The notes under the pieces are model-generated. The model worked only from the letters and a program-made list of their open reading frames with translations. It was not told where the DNA came from and made no database searches. DNA of 64,000 bases from Eubacterium sp. An11 (GTDB lineage: Bacteria; Bacillota; Clostridia; Lachnospirales; Lachnospiraceae), in NCBI RefSeq assembly GCF_002161065.1, contig NZ_NFLV01000007.1, forward strand, positions 1-64,000, in the 5' to 3' direction. The position numbers and the translations under genes are program-made. The first letter of the stretch is position 1. Every line of letters begins with the position of its first letter. Shown piece after piece: positions 18,912-27,670 of this stretch.

Positions 18912-20102
18912 TTACGCCAGATATGCTTTCAGCATATCCACCTTGTCCAGTTTCTCCCATGGAAGATCCAGATCATTACGTCCGAAATGTCCGTAAGCAG
19001 CTGTCTGCTTATAAATCGGACGTCTCAGATCAAGCATTTTAATGATGCCTGCCGGACGGAGGTCAAAATGCTCGCGGATGATATCCACCAGCTTGTCCTC
19101 TGATAACTTACCGGTTCCGAAAGTATCTACCATGATGGAAGTCGGCTGTGCCACACCGATAGCGTAAGATAACTGGATCTCACATTTATCTGCCAGGCCG
19201 GCTGCCACGATATTCTTTGCAACGTATCTTGCTGCGTAAGCTGCAGAGCGGTCTACCTTTGTACAGTCTTTTCCGGAAAATGCTCCGCCGCCGTGACGGG
19301 CATATCCACCGTAGGTATCTACGATGATCTTACGTCCGGTCAGTCCGCTGTCACCGTGCGGTCCGCCGATCACGAAACGTCCGGTCGGATTGATGTAATA
19401 CTTGGTGTCCTCATCCACCATATCCTGAGGAAGGATGGCGTCGAAAACATACTTCTTGATATCTTCATGGATCTGTTCCTGTGTCACATCCGGATCATGC
19501 TGTGTGGAAAGAACCACTGCATCCAGACGGGCCGGTTTTCCATTCTCATCATATTCAACAGTTACCTGTGTCTTGCCGTCCGGACGAAGATACGGCAGTG
19601 TGCCGTCTTTTCTCACCTTGGTAAGCTGTCTTGCCAGCTTATGAGCAAGAGCGATCGGGTAAGGCATATATTCATCTGTCTCGTTGGTAGCAAAACCAAA
19701 CATCATACCCTGGTCGCCGGCACCGATGGCTTCCAGCTCTTCATCGGACATTTTATTCTCCTTTGCCTCCAGAGCCTTATCAACGCCCATGGCAATATCA
19801 GGAGACTGTTCATCCAGAGCAACGATGACACCGCAGGTCTCAGCGTCAAAACCATATTTGCCTCTGGTATATCCAATCTCTTTGACTGTATCGCGGACAA
19901 TCTTCTGAATATCCACGTAAGCATTGGTGGTAACCTCTCCCATGACCAGAACCAGACCTGTGGTCATTGCTGTCTCGCAAGCCACACGGCTCATCGGGTC
20001 TTTTTCCATCAATGCATCTAAAATAGCATCTGAAACCTGGTCGCACATCTTATCCGGATGTCCTTCTGTTACGGATTCAGAAGTAAACAACACTCTCTCC
20101 AT
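18912..20102 (-). CDS. metK: S-adenosylmethionine synthetase
   Basis: A 396-residue enzyme forming AdoMet from methionine and ATP. Motifs: [25 protein letters not shown] at the start, GAGDQG.MFG (hexapeptide), and [19 protein letters not shown] near 250-270 (key: [15 protein letters not shown]). It lies 13 bases after murA and is probably co-transcribed with it. There is therefore no room for a SAM riboswitch directly ahead of this gene. Confidence 0.98.
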   Translation of the reverse strand: MERVLFTSESVTEGHPDKMCDQVSDAILDALMEKDPMSRVACETAMTTGLVLVMGEVTTNAYVDIQKIVRDTVKEIGYTRGKYGFDAETCGVIVALDEQSPDIAMGVDKALEAKENKMSDEELEAIGAGDQGMMFGFATNETDEYMPYPIALAHKLARQLTKVRKDGTLPYLRPDGKTQVTVEYDENGKPARLDAVVLSTQHDPDVTQEQIHEDIKKYVFDAILPQDMVDEDTKYYINPTGRFVIGGPHGDSGLTGRKIIVDTYGGYARHGGGAFSGKDCTKVDRSAAYAARYVAKNIVAAGLADKCEIQLSYAIGVAQPTSIMVDTFGTGKLSEDKLVDIIREHFDLRPAGIIKMLDLRRPIYKQTAAYGHFGRNDLDLPWEKLDKVDMLKAYLA

Positions 20103-20115
20103 TTTCTTTCACTCC

Positions 20116-21429
20116 TTAGCTGACCGTTCCGGTCTTAAAAATAAACTTGTTGGCGTCCTTCTCGGAATCCACTTTTTCAATGAGACCGCCGAGAGCACGC
20201 AACTTCTCATCAAAACGTTCGTAACCTCTCTGAATATAGCCAATCTGCGTCACCGTTGTATATCCCTCTGCTGCCAGTCCGGCAATCACGAGGGCCGCTC
20301 CTGCACGAAGATCCGGCGTCTCCACGGTCGCTCCCGTGTATTTCTCCACACCGGAAATAATCGCCGTATTACCGTCGACCACCTTTATGTTGGCACCCAT
20401 ACGGCGCATCTCCTCCACATAGCGGAACCGGTTCTCAAAAATACTCTCCGTAATAATGCTGGTTCCCTTGGACAATCCCAGGGTTACTGCAATCTGCGGC
20501 TGCATATCCGTAGGAAATCCCGGATATGGCAGAGTCTTAATCTGGGTGTGCTTCAGCCGGCGGGTTGCCACGACGCGCACCGCGTCGTCAGATTCCTCAA
20601 CCTCTGCGCCAATCTCGCTGAGCTTGGCGGATATGGCTTCCAGATGTTTCGGAATGACATTCTTGATCAGAACATCTCCTCTGGTGGCCGCTGCGGCCAT
20701 CATAAAGGTTCCCGCTTCAATCTGATCCGGAATGATGGAATACTCGGTATCATGAAACTTCTCCACGCCCTTGATTCGAATCACATCCGTTCCTGCACCC
20801 TTAATGCTGGCGCCCATGCTGTTTAAGAAATTGGCAACATCCACGATATGCGGCTCCTTGGCCGCGTTCTCAATAATGGTGTTGCCATGGGCCAGCGATG
20901 CCGCCATCATGATGTTGATGGTCGCACCGACAGATACCACATCCAGATAAATGTGGCTGCCCCGCAGCTCCTCTGCGTCAACGATGATGATTCCATGCTC
21001 AATCTTCACTTCGGCGCCCAGCGCACGGAATCCCTTGATATGCTGGTCGATTGGTCTGCTTCCGATCTCACATCCGCCCGGAAGGACAACCTTTGCCTTT
21101 TTATATTTGCCCAAAAGAGCACCAATCAGATAATAGGACGCCCGAATCTTTCTTATATATTCATTATCTACCAGCAGATCTCCGCTGGAATCGATATATT
21201 TTCCGCTGATTAAAACTTCATTATCTCCCTTGCGGACCACTGTGGCCCCGATCTGCTCCATAGCCTGGAGCAAAACATTCGTATCTCTGACATTCGGCAT
21301 ATTGTCGATGAGACACTGCCCGTCTGTCATGATGGCTGCCGCCAAAATTCCCAGTGCTGCGTTCTTGGCACCTCCGATTACCACTTCACCAACTAACGGA
21401 GTACCACCCTTAATAATATATTGTTCCAT
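20116..21429 (-). CDS. murA: UDP-N-acetylglucosamine 1-carboxyvinyltransferase
   Basis: A 437-residue enzyme of the first committed peptidoglycan step, adding enolpyruvate to UDP-GlcNAc. It has the conserved beginning (GGAKNAAL), the catalytic Cys120 in VVLPGGCEIGSRPIDQH (the fosfomycin target), and the late RAGAALVIAGLAAEGYTTV motif. An excellent promoter stands 262 bases upstream. The stretch 21430-21690 of its leader holds no gene; it has two short direct repeats of TGTATGAATACA near 21650-21672. Confidence 0.97.
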   Translation of the reverse strand: MEQYIIKGGTPLVGEVVIGGAKNAALGILAAAIMTDGQCLIDNMPNVRDTNVLLQAMEQIGATVVRKGDNEVLISGKYIDSSGDLLVDNEYIRKIRASYYLIGALLGKYKKAKVVLPGGCEIGSRPIDQHIKGFRALGAEVKIEHGIIIVDAEELRGSHIYLDVVSVGATINIMMAASLAHGNTIIENAAKEPHIVDVANFLNSMGASIKGAGTDVIRIKGVEKFHDTEYSIIPDQIEAGTFMMAAAATRGDVLIKNVIPKHLEAISAKLSEIGAEVEESDDAVRVVATRRLKHTQIKTLPYPGFPTDMQPQIAVTLGLSKGTSIITESIFENRFRYVEEMRRMGANIKVVDGNTAIISGVEKYTGATVETPDLRAGAALVIAGLAAEGYTTVTQIGYIQRGYERFDEKLRALGGLIEKVDSEKDANKFIFKTGTVS

Positions 21430-21690
21430 TCTCGCACCTCTATATCTATATCAAACCAAAACTAATTATCTGTTTCACTCAATCTCTGCTGGCCGGGCCG
21501 GCGTATCTTTCTCTCCCCGGATATGACAATCTGCCCAAACTATGCAGTCAATCTATCAATCCAAAACTCATCATACGGCCTCTGAGACCGTGGTCATATC
21601 CTCTGATTTCTTTCCAAAAAGATAAAGCGGAACTTCATCTTCTTCCTCTGTATGAATACACTGTATGAATACAGATACAATCAATAATTC

Positions 21691-21719
21691 ATTATATCAA
21701 GAATGTTTCCTTTTGTAAA
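21691..21719 (-). promoter_or_regulatory. Promoter of murA-metK
   Basis: Minus strand: TTTACA, 17-base spacer, TATAAT. It implies a leader of roughly 255 bases, long enough for regulation. I see no known riboswitch fold in it, only the direct repeat TGTATGAATACA just downstream of the start point. Confidence 0.78.
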
Positions 21720-21751
21720 TTCATAATTTAGATTTTGTAAAAACAATACAT

Positions 21752-22330
21752 TTATCTTTTTTTCTTTTTTCTCTTTCTGACAGAATAGCCAAATGTTCCG
21801 ATAAAATTGCCAATATCACAATAAATCCCGTGGGAATACACAAGCGGATTGGACTTCTCCAGATGAAAAGTTCCTTTCTCATCCATGTAGCGGTCATCCA
21901 CCGTCACATGAACCACATCGGCAAGAAACATATGATGAGAGCCCAGCTCAAGAACATCTCTGACTCTGCATTCTATGTTCACCGGGCTGTCCTCTATGAC
22001 CGGAACATTGATCTTGGCCGCTTCCCCCCGGACAAGACCGGTCTCCTGAAACTTGTCCACATCTTTTCCTGAACGGACACCACAGTAATCCACCGCTCTC
22101 GCCATGGAGGCCGTGGTCAGATTCACCGCGAATTCGCCGGTTTCTTTCAGCGCTCGGTACGAGTACCTCTCCGGGCGGACAGAAATATAGAGCATGGGCG
22201 GATTCGTGCATACCGTGCCCACCCAGGCAATGGTAAGCACATTATCTCTGCCCTCGGCGTCCCTCACTGTTACCAGAACCGCCGGAAGCGGATACAACAT
22301 ATTTCCCGGTTTAAAATCAATCTTTCCCAT
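21752..22330 (-). CDS. Flavin reductase-like FMN-binding protein
   Basis: A 192-residue split-barrel flavoprotein of the DIM6/NTAB family. Characteristic stretches are YPLPAVLVTVRD, NVLTIAWVGTVCTNPPMLYISVRPERYSYR and ETGEFAVNLTT, with a basic tail (RKRKKKKR). Members are FMN-dependent reductases or FMN-binding proteins; the electron partner is unknown here. It is a stand-alone gene between the HIT gene and the murA promoter. Confidence 0.88.
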   Translation of the reverse strand: MGKIDFKPGNMLYPLPAVLVTVRDAEGRDNVLTIAWVGTVCTNPPMLYISVRPERYSYRALKETGEFAVNLTTASMARAVDYCGVRSGKDVDKFQETGLVRGEAAKINVPVIEDSPVNIECRVRDVLELGSHHMFLADVVHVTVDDRYMDEKGTFHLEKSNPLVYSHGIYCDIGNFIGTFGYSVRKRKKKKR

Positions 22331-22436
22331 GCTCTTTTCCTTTCTTTCCTTATCTTAATGCATATTCCCCGGCATTCCGGGTCTGCGCCGCTCCAATTCC
22401 GCCTGCCGGGACAGCGGCTGCAGATATTCTCTATAT

Positions 22437-22850
22437 TTATATAGCCTTTCTGATGGCTGCACGGATTTCTTCCAGCTGTGCTTCCTCGGACTCATGCGGC
22501 GTCCATGCCAGCTGTACATCATCATCCTTATAACGCGGCATCAGATGCAGATGGAAATGGAATACCGTCTGTCCTGCAATCTCCCCGTTATTCTGAACAA
22601 GATTCAGGCCCTCACATCCCAGTGCATCTCTCATGGCACGGGCGATGCAGGTTGCCAGTGAAAACAGCTTGCCCGCTGTTTCTGCATCCAGGTCATAAAT
22701 ATTATCAAAATGTTCCTTTGGAATGATCAGACAGTGTCCCTTCGTCGCCGGATTCACATCGAGAATCACACGGAAATGGCTGTCCTCGTAAACCGTCGCT
22801 GACGGAATTTTTCCTCTGGCTATTTTACAAAATAAACAATCATCTTTCAT
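22437..22850 (-). CDS. HIT-family nucleotide hydrolase/transferase
   Basis: A 137-residue histidine-triad protein. The triad HFHLHLMPR is near residues 95-103, and the N-terminal CLFCKIARGKIPSATVYED is typical of the Hint/HinT branch, with the two Cys possibly binding zinc. Such enzymes cleave AMP-amino or nucleoside phosphoramidates. No operon partner is evident. Confidence 0.93.
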   Translation of the reverse strand: MKDDCLFCKIARGKIPSATVYEDSHFRVILDVNPATKGHCLIIPKEHFDNIYDLDAETAGKLFSLATCIARAMRDALGCEGLNLVQNNGEIAGQTVFHFHLHLMPRYKDDDVQLAWTPHESEEAQLEEIRAAIRKAI

Positions 22851-22880
22851 CGTCTCTCACACCTTTCCTTTTTGTCTCTG

Positions 22881-24884
22881 CTAAATACTGTGAAATGCAG
22901 GACCAAAGCCAAAAATCAATGCGGATTCCGGCGGAAGGGAAACCGTCATGGAATATGGCCTGAAATCACACGGCTGCCGGATGACAGCCGGATGCTGATT
23001 CACAAAACGTCCTTTTCCTCCAAACTCTGCCGCATCGCTGCTCATGAGCAGCCGGTATCTGCCGAACGCCGGAACGCCGACCCGGTAGGAGATCAATGCT
23101 TCTGTATTAAAATTACAGATAAACAGGAAATGTTCCTCACTGGCTGAAGACTTCCTGATAAAACTGATGACGGAAGAAACCGCATCCATTCCATTGACCC
23201 ATTCAAAAACCTGTTCGCCCTCCCCGCCTTCGTACAGGGACGGGTATGTACGATACATCCTGAGCAGTCTGTGCAGATAGTTTTTGATTTTGTCATCTCT
23301 GACATCATCGGAAAGAATCTTCTTTCCCGGTATGCCTGTCAGAAACGCATAAGACAATTTTGCCTCTGATAACATATCATAATAAACCTCCTCCGACTTG
23401 TCAATCGAAGTTTGGTACAGGTTGTTCATATTTTTATAATCCAACAAAAGAAGAGAACGTCCCAGCCCGGATTTCTGAAGAGGAAGTGTTAATTTGAAAT
23501 GATCCCTCCTCCGGCCGGCAGAATCACAGGACAGATATTCATCCAGACTCCATTTTATATTAAAATTCCAGGAAAAATCAAATAACTTATCTTCCATGTC
23601 CGACACGGCCCCGTCCGGTCTTATGAGGTTTTGCTCATCGGAAATGATAATGACTCCCGGCGCTTCCTCACGGATCATGCCCATGGCCTGGCGAAGCATC
23701 GCTCTCCGGCTCTCCGTATCCAGAGAAACCTTCGTTTCTTTTGCCTCATCTTTCACTTCGATATTATTGAATCTGTCATCCCAGGACCGGCTGTCTCCCG
23801 CCTGTTCCCCAAATACAAACCCATCAATATGGTATTCTGTCATCCAGAACAACAGATTGGATAACAGAAAATCTGTCACCTCTGGTTTTTCACATGAAAT
23901 GGACTCTAGAGAAACTTCCAGCAGCACCCCGATGCCTTTCCGATGGGCATTCTGCACCATTCTCCGGAAATCATCCGGGTCCTCTCCGCCGGCCGGGGGT
24001 ACAAAAAAATCACCGCCATCGGAATATACTCTGTACCCCAGAATATCCCTGCCGCCTTTTTTGCTGATGAGAACATGGGTAAACACATCCACCGGAACAG
24101 CCTCAATCTCCTCCGGCTCCCGGTTTAAAATATTGTAAATAACCATCGGTGTGTTCCTCTGATCTGCTCGGCGCCGTTTTTCCATCCAGTCGCTGTCTTC
24201 CCATGGAAAGCTCTTCACATTCAACATTTTAGATATTTTCCCGAACTCTCTGGCAACGCCATAAGGATCTGCCACACGCCATATTTTCCCCTCTGTGGTC
24301 TTTACCTCATACTGATACCCTGTCCCTTCCTCCACTCCCGGAAGAAATATCTCATAAATATCACAGTGGGCCATGCGGTTCATCGGACACAGCCGTCCAT
24401 CCCAGTGATTAAAATCCCCCACCAGGCTGACACACTGCACATGCGGCGCCCACACCGCAAAGTACATTCCTCTCACGCCGTCGATCTCCATGGGATGGCA
24501 TCCCATTTTATGATATGCATTCCGCCATCTGCCGCGGAGGAACTCTCTCTCCTCCTCTTCCGTAATCTGACACGGAAAACTGTACGGATCATAATGAACG
24601 ATCTTCTCCCCGCTGCGCAAATACATTTCCAGCTGATAAGCAAATCTTTCTCTGTGTGGTAAAAATAAGGCGAAAACCGGCTGTCTCTCCACCATATCCA
24701 TCTCATAAACACTTCCGTCTTCCGCAAGAAGCCTCATGCGGACCGCATTGGGATGACAGGCCGCGATTACCTGTCCGCCGGCCACCAGATGTCTGCCCAG
24801 TATCTGCTTCGGCACAGAACATTTACCAAAAACCAGTTTCATAACCTGGTCTTTCTTTAACACCTGACCAATCTCGTATCTCAT
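22881..24884 (-). CDS. GlgB-like GH13 protein that lacks catalytic residues (pseudoenzyme)
   Basis: A 667-residue homologue of 1,4-alpha-glucan branching enzyme. The CBM48-like domain is intact (~135-230: YFAVWAPHVQCVSLVGDFNHWDG). In the GH13 barrel, the region II motif that normally ends R-x-D reads DGFVFGE, so the nucleophile Asp becomes Gly359 and the Arg becomes Val357. Region I reads LLEVSLESIS instead of Asp...Asn-His, region III reads IISDEQN, and no His-Asp pair of region IV is evident. It cannot be a normal branching enzyme; glycogen binding or a regulatory role is inferred. Start 24884 follows GGTGGAG. No other glycogen genes lie nearby. Confidence 0.8.
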   Translation of the reverse strand: MRYEIGQVLKKDQVMKLVFGKCSVPKQILGRHLVAGGQVIAACHPNAVRMRLLAEDGSVYEMDMVERQPVFALFLPHRERFAYQLEMYLRSGEKIVHYDPYSFPCQITEEEEREFLRGRWRNAYHKMGCHPMEIDGVRGMYFAVWAPHVQCVSLVGDFNHWDGRLCPMNRMAHCDIYEIFLPGVEEGTGYQYEVKTTEGKIWRVADPYGVAREFGKISKMLNVKSFPWEDSDWMEKRRRADQRNTPMVIYNILNREPEEIEAVPVDVFTHVLISKKGGRDILGYRVYSDGGDFFVPPAGGEDPDDFRRMVQNAHRKGIGVLLEVSLESISCEKPEVTDFLLSNLLFWMTEYHIDGFVFGEQAGDSRSWDDRFNNIEVKDEAKETKVSLDTESRRAMLRQAMGMIREEAPGVIIISDEQNLIRPDGAVSDMEDKLFDFSWNFNIKWSLDEYLSCDSAGRRRDHFKLTLPLQKSGLGRSLLLLDYKNMNNLYQTSIDKSEEVYYDMLSEAKLSYAFLTGIPGKKILSDDVRDDKIKNYLHRLLRMYRTYPSLYEGGEGEQVFEWVNGMDAVSSVISFIRKSSASEEHFLFICNFNTEALISYRVGVPAFGRYRLLMSSDAAEFGGKGRFVNQHPAVIRQPCDFRPYSMTVSLPPESALIFGFGPAFHSI

Positions 24885-24980
24885 TTCTCCACCCCCTGTT
24901 CCATGTAACACTCTCTGAAGACAAAGAAAAGCCATGGACACACCACCGCTTCGGCATCCTGGCTTTTCTCTGTTCGTACT

Positions 24981-25856
24981 TTATGGTTTCAGATATAATG
25001 TCTTCAATCTAACAATGTTGTCCACATGCAGCTCCACAGCCTTCTGCAGATAGTTATCCACGCTGATATAATCCTTCTCAATGGCATTGAAAAATGCTTC
25101 TATGTAACAGGTCTTCTTCCCAAAAATCTTCCGGGCGATCTCCTGATACCGGTCGTTCCCCGGAACTGAAGCAGGGAATAACTTCTCTAAAATGTACTCC
25201 ACCGCATCCTCTGAAGACTCTTCTGTCGCAGCATAATACTCGATGATATCTGCCTTCGGCACACCCAGCGCATATAAAAGCAATGCACAGCAGATACCGC
25301 TTCTGTCCTTGCCGGCTCCGCAGTGCCACAGCACAGCGCCTCCCCTGCGATTCACCAACAAAGAGAAAAACTGCTTGATCTGCTTCTGGATCACCTGATT
25401 ATTCACAAACTTATGATAGATCCGTGCCATATACGCTTCCGGATCAAACTGTTCTTTCTGAACCATCTCCCGCACCGCTTCCACAGCGGCATCTTCCATC
25501 TTATCCGAACAATGATTCAAAATAAACAATGCCTTCAGATGCTTCTCAAGAATCTCTTTCTCCCCTGGAGTAAATACACTGGCTCCCTGGATATCCTCTT
25601 TAAAAATAGGATTCCATATATTCGAGATACCTCTGATCTCCGGGTCCGGATACCTGGTCCGCTCTGTCTGGGTCCGCAGATCCACGATCAGCTTCACCTG
25701 ATACTCATCTCTCAACGTCTGCATATCCTGCGGCGTAGCTCCGAACAGCTGGCCGCTTTTTATCAGGTGTTTCTTCCGGATAACCTTTCCGTCCGCTGTA
25801 CGGATACCTCCCAGGTCCCGGGCATTCTTCACTCCCTGTAAAGATATTTTTTCCAT
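24981..25856 (-). CDS. Tyrosine/dual-specificity-type protein phosphatase
   Basis: A 291-residue enzyme of the bacterial Y_phosphatase3 type. It has the N-terminal NARDLGGIRTADG motif typical of the family and the catalytic P-loop HCGAGKDRSG with Cys179 and Arg185, as well as the general-acid stretch near residues 60-90. Substrates may be phosphotyrosine proteins or phosphoinositides, as in LipA-like relatives. It is monocistronic, with its own promoter. Confidence 0.9.
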   Translation of the reverse strand: MEKISLQGVKNARDLGGIRTADGKVIRKKHLIKSGQLFGATPQDMQTLRDEYQVKLIVDLRTQTERTRYPDPEIRGISNIWNPIFKEDIQGASVFTPGEKEILEKHLKALFILNHCSDKMEDAAVEAVREMVQKEQFDPEAYMARIYHKFVNNQVIQKQIKQFFSLLVNRRGGAVLWHCGAGKDRSGICCALLLYALGVPKADIIEYYAATEESSEDAVEYILEKLFPASVPGNDRYQEIARKIFGKKTCYIEAFFNAIEKDYISVDNYLQKAVELHVDNIVRLKTLYLKP

Positions 25857-25949
25857 AATGTCCCCCGTTTCTTCTGTCTGACACTCTCCGGTCCACTCTC
25901 AGACATGCTGTCGTATAAAACCGAAATAACTACAAATATCCATATTGAT

Positions 25950-25978
25950 ATTATAGTAATATATTCCTGCAAAGTCAA
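25950..25978 (-). promoter_or_regulatory. Promoter of the tyrosine phosphatase gene
   Basis: Minus strand: TTGACT, 17-base spacer, TATAAT. The -35 box directly abuts the T-run of the preceding terminator, so the two units are packed back to back. Confidence 0.82.
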
Positions 25979-25980
25979 TA

Positions 25981-26018
25981 AAAACAGCGTCCCTCAGATA
26001 ATCTTAAAGGAACGCTGT
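25981..26018 (-). terminator. Terminator of the Panacea/PemK-like operon
   Basis: Minus strand: ACAGCGTTCC pairs with GGGACGCTGT across a ~14-base loop, followed by TTTTTATT. It starts 6 bases after the toxin-like gene ends. Confidence 0.82.
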
Positions 26019-26023
26019 TCTTT

Positions 26024-26401
26024 CTATTTATGTAACGCATTGACAACCAGATTCTTCTGAAACTCCTCCATTCTGGCAATGATCGTCCGGTAAATATCCG
26101 GATATTCCTTTCTGAAATCAACAATCTCCCTGGTCAGTTCCCCTGCATTCACAATGGACTGCTTATGAGTTCTGACAAAGGAACGCTCTTTCAAATGCAG
26201 CAGAGGAACCTGCTCCGGTTCCAGAACCACATCGTAATGATGATCCAGATTATTCTGATTCGTCACCCTGGATACAGGCAAAATCACATAATCCGTGCTG
26301 TCCGCCTGACCGATGATCAGTACCGGCCTGTTCTTAAAATCGAGACGATGCGTCCGGTTATTATAATATTTAAAGGTGGAAACGTACGCCTTTCCTATCA
26401 T
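26024..26401 (-). CDS. PemK/MazF-like probable toxin
   Basis: A 125-residue protein with the beta-barrel start seen in PemK/MazF endoribonucleases: an N-terminal 'GKAYVSTFKYYNN' strand, 'KNRPVLIIGQ' (compare RPVLVI) and 'DYVILPVSRVT' (compare VVPITS), followed by a helical C-terminus. Its ATG overlaps the stop of the preceding Panacea gene (ATGA), so the two are translationally coupled. Known: PemK-type toxins cleave mRNA. Inference: this is the toxin of the pair; similarity is moderate and catalytic residues are not certain. Confidence 0.7.
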   Translation of the reverse strand: MIGKAYVSTFKYYNNRTHRLDFKNRPVLIIGQADSTDYVILPVSRVTNQNNLDHHYDVVLEPEQVPLLHLKERSFVRTHKQSIVNAGELTREIVDFRKEYPDIYRTIIARMEEFQKNLVVNALHK

Positions 26402-26913
26402 TGAATATCCTCCGCATCCTCAAACTCATCGTAATACATATCCCACACAGAATCATATGGTCTGACCTTCTCCGCGTCTTTTTTGATATCCTCCAGACGC
26501 ATCTTGGTATTTCCTTCTTCCTCCGGTCCCAGACCTTTCCGTGCATTTTTCCATGACATTTCTCCCAGCGACAATTCATTCAGCTTTCCCGCCTCACAGG
26601 AACCATACTGCAGAATAATATTTTTGGCAATATATGCGCTGGCCAGTGAAATCGCCATGGTGTCCATATCAAAGTTTCCCACACCGCCGGGAATTCCCGC
26701 CTCCCTGGCAAATCTCTTTCTCACTTCCAGGCATACCGGGCCGTATTTCCATCCCTCAAACTCTTCCGGAAACATCGGCTCTCCCGTAATGGCCAGAGAT
26801 TCCCTCTGAGTAAAATAGAGCAATTTATGCAGTTTCATCTCATCAAGATTCTTCCCCGACAGCTTTTTATATTCCGTATAAATATACCGGGCAACATTTA
26901 TCGCCTTTTCCAC
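26398..26913 (-). CDS. Panacea (DUF4065/SocA-like) antitoxin candidate
   Basis: A 171-residue protein with the hallmarks of the Panacea domain: N-terminal 'VARYIYTEYKKLSGKNLDEMKLHKLLYFTQ' (key: MKLHKLLYF.Q) and 'FEGWKYGPVCLEVR' (key: F.GW.YGPV). Known: Panacea proteins act as antitoxins for many unrelated toxins. The start is GTG 26913, because AGGAGGTAA lies 5 bases upstream; the frame stays open to 27063, but only through the leader repeats. It is upstream of, and overlaps, the PemK-like gene, the usual antitoxin-first order. Confidence 0.8.
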   Translation of the reverse strand: MEKAINVARYIYTEYKKLSGKNLDEMKLHKLLYFTQRESLAITGEPMFPEEFEGWKYGPVCLEVRKRFAREAGIPGGVGNFDMDTMAISLASAYIAKNIILQYGSCEAGKLNELSLGEMSWKNARKGLGPEEEGNTKMRLEDIKKDAEKVRPYDSVWDMYYDEFEDAEDIQ

Positions 26914-27001
26914 AAAGATTACCTCCTCATCCATTTTATTCCGGTGTGTCCTGTACGCTAGTCTGCACCGTTTTGGCCGCGCGGCAGACACCCATGACTG
27001 A

Positions 27002-27101
27002 CCGCGCATCCGGCGGATCGATAACATATCCGCATAATCAATGCACATCCGGATGATCGACACACATCTACATGATCGATATACATCCGCATAGACAATG
27101 A
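27002..27101 (-). repeat. Five degenerate ~20-bp repeats in the Panacea leader
   Basis: Minus-sense consensus TCGATCATSCGGATGTG with units of 19-22 bases at about 27080-27101, 27061-27079, 27042-27060, 27022-27041 and 27002-27021. They lie between the promoter and the antitoxin start, so they are transcribed. A later inverted pair, GTCTGC/GCAGAC, lies at 26961-26989. Possible roles are an operator array for autoregulation or an RNA-binding site for toxin or antitoxin. Confidence 0.7.
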
Positions 27102-27121
27102 CACATCTGCTGGTATAGATT

Positions 27122-27151
27122 ATTATACTCCCAAAAGACGTCCGGATGCAA
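27122..27151 (-). promoter_or_regulatory. Promoter of the Panacea/PemK-like operon
   Basis: Minus strand: TTGCAT, 18-base spacer, TATAAT. The transcript would carry a leader of about 200 bases containing the 20-bp repeats. It is divergent from the promoter at 27215-27243. Confidence 0.72.
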
Positions 27152-27214
27152 TGGGTGCCGGCAAAATAATCCCAAAATCCCTATCACGAATTTCTTTCAG
27201 ATCACAGCGGACCC

Positions 27215-27243
27215 TTGCCATTTTTCTCTTTGTATTATATACT
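27215..27243 (+). promoter_or_regulatory. Promoter of the paired FQWY-motif genes
   Basis: Plus strand: TTGCCA, 17-base spacer, TATACT. Downstream, an inverted repeat TTCATCTG ... CAGATGAA (27268-27295) sits in the leader of the first gene and could be an operator or small RNA hairpin. Confidence 0.7.
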
Positions 27244-27314
27244 TGAAGTACCATTACTGAACGGTTTTCATCTGCAAACATCGTTCAGATGAACGTCCGA
27301 AAGAAGGAATGATT

Positions 27315-27665
27315 ATGTCTGAAAAAAAGAAAAAAATCATCATTGACGCTGCCGGCACTTACCAGCGGGAGCTGCCCGGCGACATCGAATACATCGCCGT
27401 CCTCCCGCCTTCCCGGACAGGAGCAGACAGGGAACTGCATTTTCAGTGGTATACCACCGATGACGTGATCCTCCACGAAGGAAATTATCGCATTGACAAA
27501 AATGAATCTATCATCCTTTTTGCCGGCGGCAGACAGATTGCATCCATCACCCGGCAAAACGGGAACTACTATCTCACAGATGATTCTCTGACGCTATCGT
27601 TACGGCATCCGGAAAAGATTCTGAAAATATCGCCGGCTGCGATCACCTGTCGGAAGGGGGAGTAG
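27315..27665 (+). CDS. Unknown small soluble protein, paralogue A
   Basis: A 116-residue protein I do not recognise. It begins with a basic stretch and has no membrane segment. It shares with the next gene the ordered motifs GTYQ, YIAVxPPS, FQWY, VILxEGxYxIxK, a G-Y-xL-x-D strand and KISxxAIxCR, suggesting one small all-beta domain duplicated in tandem. The start is the second of two close ATGs (27315), 6 bases after AAGGA. It is divergently transcribed from the Panacea operon; no link of function is shown. Confidence 0.72.
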   Translation: MSEKKKKIIIDAAGTYQRELPGDIEYIAVLPPSRTGADRELHFQWYTTDDVILHEGNYRIDKNESIILFAGGRQIASITRQNGNYYLTDDSLTLSLRHPEKILKISPAAITCRKGE

Positions 27666-27670
27666 ATACA

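Noticed and set aside
20103-20115. SAM riboswitch ahead of metK
   Set aside because: Only 13 bases separate murA and metK, and no SAM-type aptamer is recognisable in the murA leader.
26914-27063. Longer N-terminus for the Panacea protein (start at 27063)
   Set aside because: The extra 50 residues come from the leader repeats, and a perfect ribosome site precedes the GTG at 26913.
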